Source: Streptococcus oralis ATCC 35037 (GTDB taxonomy: Bacteria > Bacillota > Bacilli > Lactobacillales > Streptococcaceae). From it: a stretch of 64,000 nt of DNA. How positions within the stretch are numbered: position 1 is the first letter of the stretch; every line of letters begins with the position of its first letter. The notes beneath the pieces were generated by a model. That model had not been told where the DNA came from and searched no databases. It saw only the letters and a list, made by a program, of their open reading frames with translations. The stretch covers positions 450,001 to 514,000 of the forward strand of contig NZ_LR134336.1 of the NCBI RefSeq assembly GCF_900637025.1, given 5' to 3'. This document shows positions 27,047 to 34,140 of the stretch, one piece after another. The translations under genes and the position numbers were made by a program.

Positions 27047-27445
27047 ATGAATAAGCGAAAAAAATGGGGTATCATCGCTTTAGTAATCTGTGTCATAGGA
27101 GGGATTATAATGTTTAGTTTAAATCACCAAAAAGAAAAAACGTTGGAAGAGAAAATGAGAATCGAACAGGATAGGATGGCACTATTTGTAGTTAATAGAG
27201 TAAAATTAAAAACACAGAATCCGATTGAAACTATAGAATTTATAGAATTCAGAAAAAATGAAACAACAGGAACCTGGCGAATAACACTTGTAATCAATGG
27301 AGCGGCAACAATATCCCTATCAGAGGATGCTTTTGGGGATGTTATACGGACATCTGGATATTATTTAGAAGACATGTCTGTTGACGAGACGGATGCTCCT
27401 TATACAAAGACAATTGATAATATAAAAATTAGTTATCTAATCTAA
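27047..27445 (+). CDS. Immunity-like small membrane protein 1
   Basis: The ATG at 27047 follows AAGGAGG; an in-frame GTG at 27041 is less likely. The 132-residue product has one N-terminal membrane helix (about residues 8-24) and a soluble part. Residues 1-46 are nearly identical to those of the proteins at 27927-28337 and 28609-29001 (FSLNHQKEKTLEEKMRIEQD), while the remainder differs strongly. All three end with NIK(I/V)xY-like residues. A conserved anchor with a diversified C-terminal half, next to a toxin, suggests immunity proteins of different specificity. There is no lipobox Cys. This role is inferred. Confidence 0.65.
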   Translation: MNKRKKWGIIALVICVIGGIIMFSLNHQKEKTLEEKMRIEQDRMALFVVNRVKLKTQNPIETIEFIEFRKNETTGTWRITLVINGAATISLSEDAFGDVIRTSGYYLEDMSVDETDAPYTKTIDNIKISYLI

Positions 27446-27501
27446 TAGTAGTATAGAGATGAGATATGATATAATAAACGGAGATGGATTGAGAGGAAAT
27501 T

Positions 27502-27930
27502 ATGGTTAAAATAAGCAATAATATATTAGGAATAGTCTATGTCATTTCTTATCTATGTCTTCTTTATTGTCTCTGGTTGTGGAATGGTCCAACGTTTCTT
27601 TTTTTGACATTTATTTTCTGGGGTCTTCCCTTGTTGATAATAATCCTTCCCTTATTAGGTATATGGATATTTACAAACTTGAAATCCCTGGTTTTGATTG
27701 GTTATGTGGCAAGTTTATTGAACAGTTATTATCTTTATTTGGTTCTTAGAAACTTTCATTTGGAGAGGATTACTGATACAGCAGGACATAAAATTCCATT
27801 ATCACCGTGGTTATCTGTTGCAATTATTGTGGTTGATTGTTTGTTTTTATCAGTAGCTACATTGGGATTTTATAAAAACTTCATCTTACCTTTCTTTAAA
27901 AAGAATGACATAGACAAGGAGTTACTATGA
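27502..27930 (+). CDS. 4-TM membrane protein in the toxin island
   Basis: This 142-residue protein has four hydrophobic helices (about residues 8-27, 30-55, 60-80 and 105-130). I do not recognise the family. It overlaps the next immunity-like gene by 4 bp (ATGA), so the two are coupled. It has weak similarity to the 4-TM protein in the thrS leader (PLLGI..F.N.K.L...GY..SL block). It could be an immunity or export accessory, but this is inference from position only. Confidence 0.55.
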   Translation: MVKISNNILGIVYVISYLCLLYCLWLWNGPTFLFLTFIFWGLPLLIIILPLLGIWIFTNLKSLVLIGYVASLLNSYYLYLVLRNFHLERITDTAGHKIPLSPWLSVAIIVVDCLFLSVATLGFYKNFILPFFKKNDIDKELL

Positions 27931-28337
27931 AAAAACGAATCAAAATGAGTATCATCACTTTAGTAATCTGTATTATAGGAGGAATTGTAATGTTTAGTTT
28001 GAATCAACAAAAAGAAAAAACGCTGGAAGAGAAAATGAGAATCGAACAGGATAGGATGGCGTTATACTTAGTTAGTCATTATGAAAAGGTTGAGAAGATT
28101 GAGTTTACAAGTTTTCAACAGAATAAATTAACAGGGACTTGGACTTCTAATGCCATTGTCAATGACGAAATATTTGTCACTTTTTCTGTTCAAAACTTGA
28201 TGACAGAGGATGAAATAGGTTTTGGACAGCATATTAGTCAAAGTAATGGGAATAAATTAATAGAAAGAGATAATCCGGAAGTAATAAATAACGATTCACT
28301 TATGTCAAATATAACAGTTATTTATTGGGTGAGATAA
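27927..28337 (+). CDS. Immunity-like small membrane protein 2
   Basis: This 136-residue paralogue of the proteins at 27047 and 28609 shares the anchor segment (GGIVMFSLNQQKEKTLEEKM, then RIEQDRMALYLVSHYE) and has a different C-terminal half (residues 55-136). It overlaps the upstream 4-TM gene by 4 bp. The very next frame, starting 2 bp after its stop, is a truncated copy of the toxin N-terminus (28339-28488). It therefore probably belonged to a toxin-immunity pair whose toxin was lost. Confidence 0.65.
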   Translation: MKKRIKMSIITLVICIIGGIVMFSLNQQKEKTLEEKMRIEQDRMALYLVSHYEKVEKIEFTSFQQNKLTGTWTSNAIVNDEIFVTFSVQNLMTEDEIGFGQHISQSNGNKLIERDNPEVINNDSLMSNITVIYWVR

Positions 28338-28338
28338 T

Positions 28339-28488
28339 ATGATTACGGATAAAAGTTTTAATTATTTAGTTGATCAAGTATATGAAGTTGATAAAAATAA
28401 AAATTCAACTCCATGGAAAGCAGGAGATGAGTTAAGAAAGGATTCGCAATCTTTTCGAGTTCGTTCCGGTCTAAATTCTGCGAAGTAG
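28339..28488 (+). pseudogene. Truncated lipase-toxin N-terminus (49 codons)
   Basis: The frame starts MITDKSFNYLVDQVYEVD and aligns with the full toxin's start (KITDKNYNDIVDGVYNVD), including the TPW/RPW and SQSFRV/GQTFRV positions. It then leaves homology at SGLNSAK and stops at TAG. After the stop, another short open stretch ends DYANVS. This is a toxin gene deleted from about codon 43 onward, leaving its immunity gene behind. Confidence 0.8.
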
Positions 28489-28608
28489 TAGATTCTCAGT
28501 TTGTGACGGTGCTGGATTACGCTAATGTTAGTTAAAATAGCTGTTTATGTTATACTATAAGGTAACTGGGGCTAGTTGCTTTATAGAATGATATAAGGAG
28601 GTGTGTTA

Positions 28609-29001
28609 ATGAATAAGCGTAAAAAATGGGGTATTATTGCTTTAGTAATTTGTGTAATAGGAGGAATCGTGATGTTTAGTTTAAATCATCAAAAAGAAAA
28701 AACATTGGAAGAAAAAATGAGAATCGAACAGGATAGGATGGTATTGTATTTAGTTAATCATTATGAGGGAATCAATGAAATAGAATTTAATGATATAGAA
28801 AATAATGCTACAACAGGTTCAAGAACTGCGTTATTAACTCTAAATAAAGAACTTGAAATGGAAATTACTTTCTTTAAATTTAACGATAAAACTGACAATT
28901 ATGTAATTAGTTGGAATAAAAGATTAAATTTACAAGAAAAAAATGAAATCACTAATCAACAAACAATAGATAATATTAAAGTGAAATATTGGAGCAAGTG
29001 A
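28609..29001 (+). CDS. Immunity-like small membrane protein 3, paired with the toxin
   Basis: The ATG at 28609 follows AAGGAGG, giving 130 residues. The leader (from TTTATAGAATGATATAAGG to the ATG) and the first 45 codons are almost identical to those of the gene at 27047, showing recent duplication. One N-terminal membrane helix is followed by a divergent soluble part. Its TGA overlaps the toxin ATG by one base, so the two are translationally coupled, as expected for a cognate immunity protein made ahead of its toxin. Function is inferred. Confidence 0.7.
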   Translation: MNKRKKWGIIALVICVIGGIVMFSLNHQKEKTLEEKMRIEQDRMVLYLVNHYEGINEIEFNDIENNATTGSRTALLTLNKELEMEITFFKFNDKTDNYVISWNKRLNLQEKNEITNQQTIDNIKVKYWSK

Positions 29002-30218
29002 TGAAAATAACAGATAAAAATTATAATGATATTGTTGATGGAGTTTATAATGTTGATGCAGGAAAAGTAAAACGACCTTGGAGAGACGATAAGATTTTTA
29101 AATCAAATGGACAAACTTTTCGAGTTCTTAGTGCAAAAGACAACACCTCCAACGGTATGCAGGCGATGGCGGTTGCTCCTGTGGATAAAAATGGGAATGT
29201 GGATTATAGCCATGTAGTGATTGCCTATGCTGGGACGAATAAAGATGATCGACTTGACATCCAAACAGATATCCAATCAATAGGATTTGGTGATAGACAG
29301 GTGTTGTCGGATTTGAAAACAAAGACATTTAGAAAATCTCAATTTCAAACGGCTCTGAGTTTTGCGGAAGAAATCGAAAAAACTTATCCCTCTGCTAAAA
29401 TTACAACTGCGGGGCATTCGCTTGGAGAGTCTCTGGCTATGTATGTCGCTTTAAAGCGAGGTTATGCCAATGTTGGGTATAATGGGCCAGATATTCATAA
29501 CTTGATTTCGAAAGAAGAAATCAAGTATATGCAAGAACATCCAGAACAATTTCGCAATTTCCGTCATAAGTATGATGTTATTGGCAATATTACGGGAAAT
29601 ACGACTCAAACAGCTATATTTCCCTACATCTACCCTGCAAAAGATAACTGGGGTGACAAGTTAGAATATCATAACTTGTCCCAGTGGCGATTTGATGAGA
29701 ATGGCCAGCTAGTTGATTTGGATGGAAAACGTGTCACAAATCTCAAAGTAACGGCATTAGCAGAAGCAACAGCGGGTATGTACCGCTACCAAAAAATTAA
29801 AAGCTACCTCTCGGCAGATGGTTTGTCAAGTAGGGAAGAGATATACTTGGATAGCTTGCAGGGAATGGCTCTAGGGGAAGGAATGGCTAATGCGGCTCGA
29901 GCTGGTGCAGACGACGTCAAGCACCTTCAAGAAGAGGTGGTGTCAAAAGCACAAGAACTATGGAATCAGCTTGACTTTAGTAGTTTCCGATACCTGAGTT
30001 ATGATGAAGTTCTATCGACTTTTGCGTCTGCGGGTGTGACTCAGGATACGATTGTCGGTTCAGTTAAGCAAGATTTTGAGCAAATGAATCAAAAGGCTGA
30101 AAAACTAGCCACAGAGTTTGATACCCTTAACCAACAGATTATCCAAGTCATTGAGAGTAAACTGGCCACAGATAAGGAATTGGCAGGAGAATTTAGAAAA
30201 TGGAACAGTCGGATTTAG
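29001..30218 (+). CDS. Lipase-type toxin with reversed domain order (TslA-like T7SS effector candidate)
   Basis: I place the start at the ATG at 29001, giving 405 residues. Residues 1-250 are an alpha/beta-hydrolase of the lipase class 3/DUF2974 type: VVIAYAGTNKDD near residue 73, nucleophile Ser140 in TTAGHSLGES, candidate Asp192 in HKYDVIGN and His224 in EYHNLSQWRFD. Residues 270-405 are predicted helical and lack a fold motif other than WNQ/W-type positions. There is no signal peptide. Lipase first and helical targeting domain last, followed by two small helical proteins, matches the staphylococcal TslA-TlaA-TlaB arrangement. Secretion by a type VII system is inferred; no machinery lies in this window. 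Confidence 0.75.
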   Translation: MKITDKNYNDIVDGVYNVDAGKVKRPWRDDKIFKSNGQTFRVLSAKDNTSNGMQAMAVAPVDKNGNVDYSHVVIAYAGTNKDDRLDIQTDIQSIGFGDRQVLSDLKTKTFRKSQFQTALSFAEEIEKTYPSAKITTAGHSLGESLAMYVALKRGYANVGYNGPDIHNLISKEEIKYMQEHPEQFRNFRHKYDVIGNITGNTTQTAIFPYIYPAKDNWGDKLEYHNLSQWRFDENGQLVDLDGKRVTNLKVTALAEATAGMYRYQKIKSYLSADGLSSREEIYLDSLQGMALGEGMANAARAGADDVKHLQEEVVSKAQELWNQLDFSSFRYLSYDEVLSTFASAGVTQDTIVGSVKQDFEQMNQKAEKLATEFDTLNQQIIQVIESKLATDKELAGEFRKWNSRI

Positions 30219-30592
30219 TCTTCCAAAAGTTAAAAGCAAAAGAAAAAGAGCATTATGATTTGGAAGATGAGTATCTAAAGCGGAAAGCAACTTTTACGAA
30301 TCAATATAACGAACTCTATGAACGTCGAGACCGCCTTGCCCGAATCATTGAAGACGAAGCTAGCAAAATGGATGTCTTTCTTCAAAAGGGACAACACAGT
30401 TACCAAGATGGAGAACAGTTTTATAGGAGTTTGCAACAATTGATGGAGGATTCTCAGTTTGCGTGTAGGCGTAGAGAAGATGAATTGCAGTACCATGAAG
30501 AGATGTTAGATAGAGATTATCGTAAAAAGCAAGATGAGTTAGAACAGACAATCGGAGATTTAAGGAGGTCATATGCTCGCACCATTAAATGA
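30200..30592 (+). CDS. Small helical coiled-coil protein (TlaA/TlaB- or DUF3958-like partner)
   Basis: This 130-residue, highly charged, helical protein is a likely coiled coil throughout (KAKEKEHYDLEDEYLKRKA, RREDELQYHEEMLDRDYRKK). It has no membrane helix. It overlaps the toxin by 19 bp and the next gene by 20 bp, so the three are one coupled unit. Small helical partners that bind the helical targeting domain are the rule in LXG and TslA loci. The family assignment is from size, composition and position, not from a motif. Confidence 0.65.
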   Translation: MEQSDLVFQKLKAKEKEHYDLEDEYLKRKATFTNQYNELYERRDRLARIIEDEASKMDVFLQKGQHSYQDGEQFYRSLQQLMEDSQFACRRREDELQYHEEMLDRDYRKKQDELEQTIGDLRRSYARTIK

Positions 30593-30866
30593 ATATTACA
30601 CAGATGAAGAATATGAATTTGCTTTACGTCAGATGTATCGCATGATGGAGAGGAATAGAATCTATACAATGGCGACAGTAATCTTAAAGGAAAAAAATTC
30701 TTTGCAAACCAACTATAAAGAAAAAGTGAGAGAAAGTGCGGAGGAGACAAAAGTCGCTATTGGGAAAATAAAATCACAGATGGATACGGCCATAAAAGGT
30801 CAGGTAAAGAAAAAGTTGGAAGAAGTGACAACGGAGAAGCTATCTCAGTATGATTCCATTTGCTAA
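30573..30866 (+). CDS. Small helical protein (WXG100/DUF3130-like partner)
   Basis: This 97-residue, wholly helical protein begins MLAPLNEYYTDEEYEFALRQ and has two long amphipathic helices separated near residue 50, which is the size and shape of WXG100-superfamily partners. No WxG triplet is seen. A perfect AAGGAGG lies 5 bp before the ATG, so it should be well translated. It is the last gene of the island operon and is followed by a terminator. With the preceding protein it may cap or guide the toxin's C-terminal domain. Confidence 0.6.
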   Translation: MLAPLNEYYTDEEYEFALRQMYRMMERNRIYTMATVILKEKNSLQTNYKEKVRESAEETKVAIGKIKSQMDTAIKGQVKKKLEEVTTEKLSQYDSIC

Positions 30867-30897
30867 TTTTATGGTGAGTGATATAGAATAATTATTA

Positions 30898-30923
30898 CAA
30901 ACTGCACAGAGCAGTTTGTTTTG
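30898..30923 (+). terminator. Terminator of the toxin operon
   Basis: CAAACTGC-ACAGA-GCAGTTTG is a perfect 8-bp stem followed by TTTTG. Confidence 0.85.
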
Positions 30924-30935
30924 CTCTTGCTTTTC

Positions 30936-31006
30936 CTATGAAAAATCTCTGCAAGCTCTTTCAAAATATGGTAGAATGGATGCAGTAGAATTAGAAAAGG
31001 AAATCG
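30936..31006 (+). repeat. 71-bp direct repeat, right copy, containing the nitroreductase promoter
   Basis: This is the 69/71 match to 26860-26930. It holds a TGG-extended -10 (TAGAAT at 30972-30977) and the AAAGGAAATCG ribosome binding region of the nitroreductase gene. Confidence 0.9.
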
Positions 31007-31009
31007 ATT

Positions 31010-31615
31010 ATGAAATTTCTTGAATTAAATAAAAAACGTCATGCGACTAAGCATTTTACTGATAAACCGGTAGATCCCAAAGATGTGCGTACGGCTATCG
31101 AAATCGCAACCTTGGCCCCAAGTGCCCACAACAGCCAGCCATGGAAGTTTGTGGTTGTTCGTGAGAAAAATGCTGAACTGGCAAAATTGGCTTACGGTTC
31201 GAACTTTGAGCAGGTATCAGCAGCACCTGTAACCATTGCCTTGTTTACAGACACAGATTTGGCTAAACGTGCTCGTAAGATTGCCCGAGTTGGCGGCGCT
31301 AATAACTTTTCTGAAGAGCAACTTCAATATTTTATGAAGAATCTGCCAGCTGAATTTGCGCGTTACAGTGAACAACAGGTCAGTGACTACCTAGCTCTCA
31401 ATGCTGGTTTGGTTGCCATGAATTTGGTTCTGGCTCTGACAGACCAGGGAATCGGCTCTAACATTATCCTTGGATTTGACAAATCAAAAGCCAACGAAGT
31501 TTTGGATATTGAAGACCGATTCCGCCCAGAACTCTTGATTACAGTGGGTTACACAGATGAAAAATTGGAACCGAGCTACCGCTTGCCAGTGGATGAAATC
31601 ATCGAGAAAAGATAG
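31010..31615 (+). CDS. Nitroreductase-family flavoprotein
   Basis: This 201-residue FMN-dependent oxidoreductase has the family start RHATKHFTDKPV, the flavin-binding APSAHNSQPWKFVVV near residue 36 and a C-terminal GIGSNIILGF with a VGYTDE turn. The reductant is normally NAD(P)H and the acceptor is broad. Its promoter lies inside the right 71-bp repeat, which marks it as the original neighbour of the phosphoesterase before the island inserted. It is followed 12 bp later by pepV, probably on the same transcript. Confidence 0.92.
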   Translation: MKFLELNKKRHATKHFTDKPVDPKDVRTAIEIATLAPSAHNSQPWKFVVVREKNAELAKLAYGSNFEQVSAAPVTIALFTDTDLAKRARKIARVGGANNFSEEQLQYFMKNLPAEFARYSEQQVSDYLALNAGLVAMNLVLALTDQGIGSNIILGFDKSKANEVLDIEDRFRPELLITVGYTDEKLEPSYRLPVDEIIEKR

Positions 31616-31627
31616 AAAGAAGAAAAA

Positions 31628-33028
31628 ATGACAGCAATTGATTTTACAGCAGAAGTAGAAAAACGCAAAGAAGAACTCTTGGCTGACTTGTTTAGCCTTT
31701 TGGAAATCAACTCAGAACGTGATGACAGCAAGGCGGACGCTCAGCATCCATTTGGACCTGGTCCAGTAAAAGCCTTGGAAAAATTCCTTGAAATCGCAGA
31801 CCGTGATGGCTATCCAACTAAAAATGTTGATAACTACGCAGGACATTTTGAGTTTGGTGAAGGAGAAGAAGTTCTCGGAATCTTTGCTCATATGGACGTG
31901 GTGCCAGCTGGTAGCGGTTGGGACACGGACCCTTATACACCAACTATCAAAGACGGTCGCCTTTATGCGCGTGGAGCTTCAGACGACAAGGGGCCTACAA
32001 CAGCTTGTTACTATGGTTTGAAAATCATCAAAGAATTGGGACTTCCAACTTCTAAGAAAGTTCGTTTCATCGTCGGAACAGACGAAGAATCAGGTTGGGC
32101 AGACATGGACTACTACTTTGAACATGTAGGACTTGCGAAACCAGACTTCGGTTTCTCTCCAGACGCTGAATTCCCTATCATCAATGGTGAAAAAGGAAAC
32201 ATCACGGAATACCTCCACTTTGCAGGTGAAAATACAGGTGCAGCCCGTCTTCACAGCTTCACAGGTGGTTTGCGTGAAAACATGGTACCTGAATCAGCAA
32301 CAGCAGTTGTTTCAGGCGACCTGGCTGACTTGCAAGCCAAACTAGATGCCTTTGTTGCAGAACACAAACTCAGAGGAGAAATTCAAGAAGAAAACGGTCA
32401 ATACAAGGTTACCATCATTGGTAAATCAGCCCATGGTGCCATGCCTGCTTCAGGTGTCAATGGTGCAACCTACCTTGCCCTTTTCCTCAGCCAGTTTGAC
32501 TTTGCAGGACCTGCAAAAGACTACCTTGACATTGCTGGTAAGATTCTCTTGAACGACCATGAGGGTACAAATCTCAAGGTTGCTCATGTAGATGAAAAGA
32601 TGGGTGCCCTTTCTATGAATGCCGGTGTCTTCCGCTTTGATGAAACAAGTGCTGACAATACCATTGCCCTCAACTTCCGTTATCCAAAAGGAACAAGTCC
32701 AGAGCAAATCCAGTCAGTTCTTGAAAACTTACCAGTTGCTTCTGTTAGCCTTTCTGAACACGGTCATACCCCTCACTATGTACCAATGGAAGATCCACTC
32801 GTTCAAACCTTGTTGAATGTTTATGAAAAACAAACTGGTCTCCAAGGTCACGAGCAAGTCATCGGTGGTGGTACCTTTGGTCGCTTGCTGGAACGTGGAG
32901 TTGCCTACGGTGCCATGTTCCCAGACTCTATTGACACCATGCACCAAGCTAATGAATTTATCGCCTTGGACGATCTCTTCCGAGCAGCAGCAATCTATGC
33001 AGAAGCTATCTATGAATTGATCAAATAA
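31628..33028 (+). CDS. pepV: Dipeptidase PepV (M20 family)
   Basis: This 466-residue cytoplasmic zinc dipeptidase cleaves dipeptides with L-amino acids at the N-terminus. Metal-binding motifs are FAHMDVVPAGSGWDTDPY near residue 87, ARGASDDKGP near residue 118, FIVGTDEESGW near residue 151 and a C-terminal HQANEFIALDDL. The lid domain occupies the middle, as in lactobacillal PepV. It lies 12 bp after the nitroreductase gene and is followed by a hairpin terminator. Confidence 0.95.
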   Translation: MTAIDFTAEVEKRKEELLADLFSLLEINSERDDSKADAQHPFGPGPVKALEKFLEIADRDGYPTKNVDNYAGHFEFGEGEEVLGIFAHMDVVPAGSGWDTDPYTPTIKDGRLYARGASDDKGPTTACYYGLKIIKELGLPTSKKVRFIVGTDEESGWADMDYYFEHVGLAKPDFGFSPDAEFPIINGEKGNITEYLHFAGENTGAARLHSFTGGLRENMVPESATAVVSGDLADLQAKLDAFVAEHKLRGEIQEENGQYKVTIIGKSAHGAMPASGVNGATYLALFLSQFDFAGPAKDYLDIAGKILLNDHEGTNLKVAHVDEKMGALSMNAGVFRFDETSADNTIALNFRYPKGTSPEQIQSVLENLPVASVSLSEHGHTPHYVPMEDPLVQTLLNVYEKQTGLQGHEQVIGGGTFGRLLERGVAYGAMFPDSIDTMHQANEFIALDDLFRAAAIYAEAIYELIK

Positions 33029-33034
33029 AACAAT

Positions 33035-33068
33035 AGAAGTCTGAGATTTTATGCTTGGACTTCTTTTT
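33035..33068 (+). terminator. Terminator or attenuator between pepV and the glycosylase gene
   Basis: AGAAGTC / GACTTCT form a 7-bp stem with a 16-nt loop and a TTTTT tail, ending 14 bp before the next ATG. Confidence 0.65.
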
Positions 33069-33081
33069 GGAGGGAAAACAG

Positions 33082-33672
33082 ATGTCTCAAATTGAAAGAA
33101 TCAAGCAAGCCATTATGGCGGATCCGCAAAATACCAGCTATACAGAACGCGGAATTGAGCCTCTCTTTGCGGCGCCAAAAACTGCCCGCATCAATATTGT
33201 CGGTCAAGCTCCGGGGTTTAAAACGCAAGAAGCTGGGATTTATTGGAAGGATAAGAGTGGCGATCGCTTGCGTGAGTGGCTAGGTGTGGATGAAGACACC
33301 TTTTACAATTCAGGTTATTTTGCAGTTCTGCCAATGGATTTTTACTTTCCTGGACATGGCAAGTCAGGTGACCTTCCACCTCGTACAGGTTTCGCAGAAA
33401 AATGGCATCCGCAACTCTTGCAAGAGTTGCCCGATATCCAATTAACTCTCTTGATTGGGCAATATGCACAAGCCTATTATTTACAGGAGAAAGTTAGTGG
33501 CAAGGTGACAGAGAGAGTAAAACATTACCAGAACTACTTACCAACCTATTTCCCTCTGGTGCACCCGTCACCACGAAATCAAATCTGGATGGCTAAGAAT
33601 CCTTGGTTTGAGTCAGAAGTGGTGCCTGAGTTGAAAAAAAGAATTAAAACAATTTTAGGAGAAAAAGAATGA
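33082..33672 (+). CDS. Uracil-DNA glycosylase-family protein
   Basis: I place the start at the ATG at 33082 (MSQIERIKQA), after GGAGGGAAAACAG; the in-frame ATG at 33055 has no such site. The 196-residue protein belongs to the UDG superfamily in its wide sense: RINIVGQAPGFKTQEAG is the catalytic-loop position, and VHPSPRNQIW is the HPSP motif that inserts into the DNA minor groove. The activating Asp of family 1 is replaced by AP-G, as in several UDG-like clades, so the base specificity is uncertain. It overlaps the rhodanese gene by 4 bp. Confidence 0.85.
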   Translation: MSQIERIKQAIMADPQNTSYTERGIEPLFAAPKTARINIVGQAPGFKTQEAGIYWKDKSGDRLREWLGVDEDTFYNSGYFAVLPMDFYFPGHGKSGDLPPRTGFAEKWHPQLLQELPDIQLTLLIGQYAQAYYLQEKVSGKVTERVKHYQNYLPTYFPLVHPSPRNQIWMAKNPWFESEVVPELKKRIKTILGEKE

Positions 33673-33956
33673 AAGAAATAGCCTTCGATGAATTTTACCA
33701 GCTTTACCAGAATAGTTCACTTTCTGTGCTGGATGTGAGAGAAGTAGAAGAGTTCGAGACGCTTCATTTAGAAGGTGCTCAGAACCTACCACTTAGTCAA
33801 TTGACTGATACTTATGATCAGTTGGATAAGGACCTCTTGTATTATGTCATTTGCAAATCTGGGATGAGGTCAGCGCGTGCTTGTCAATTTCTAGCTGAAC
33901 AGGGTTATGACGTTATCAATGTCCAAGGTGGAATGACGGCCTTTGAAAATCTTTAA
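33669..33956 (+). CDS. Rhodanese-like domain protein
   Basis: This 95-residue single rhodanese domain has LSVLDVREVEEFETLHLEGA near the start and the active-site loop VICKSGMRSARA with the catalytic Cys at about residue 61. It likely moves sulfane sulfur in the cytoplasm. It overlaps the glycosylase gene by ATGA, so the two are coupled. A terminator follows. Confidence 0.92.
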   Translation: MKEIAFDEFYQLYQNSSLSVLDVREVEEFETLHLEGAQNLPLSQLTDTYDQLDKDLLYYVICKSGMRSARACQFLAEQGYDVINVQGGMTAFENL

Positions 33957-33981
33957 ACCTATGTGGCGATAGACCCTAATC

Positions 33982-34023
33982 TTCCCTTGCTCGGTTCCAA
34001 CTGAGTGAGGGATTTTGTTTTTA
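33982..34023 (+). terminator. Intrinsic terminator after the rhodanese gene
   Basis: TCCCTTGCTCGGTT / AACTGAGTGAGGGA pair with a 2-bp internal mismatch, followed by a T-rich run. Confidence 0.8.
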
Positions 34024-34140
34024 GATAATTCTTATTTTTAAAAATATTGAAAACATTCAATGATTAATTTTGGATACTTTTTTCAGAGTCTTAATCATGG
34101 TATACTAGGTCAGTATTTTAGAAATATGAAGGAGATTTTT

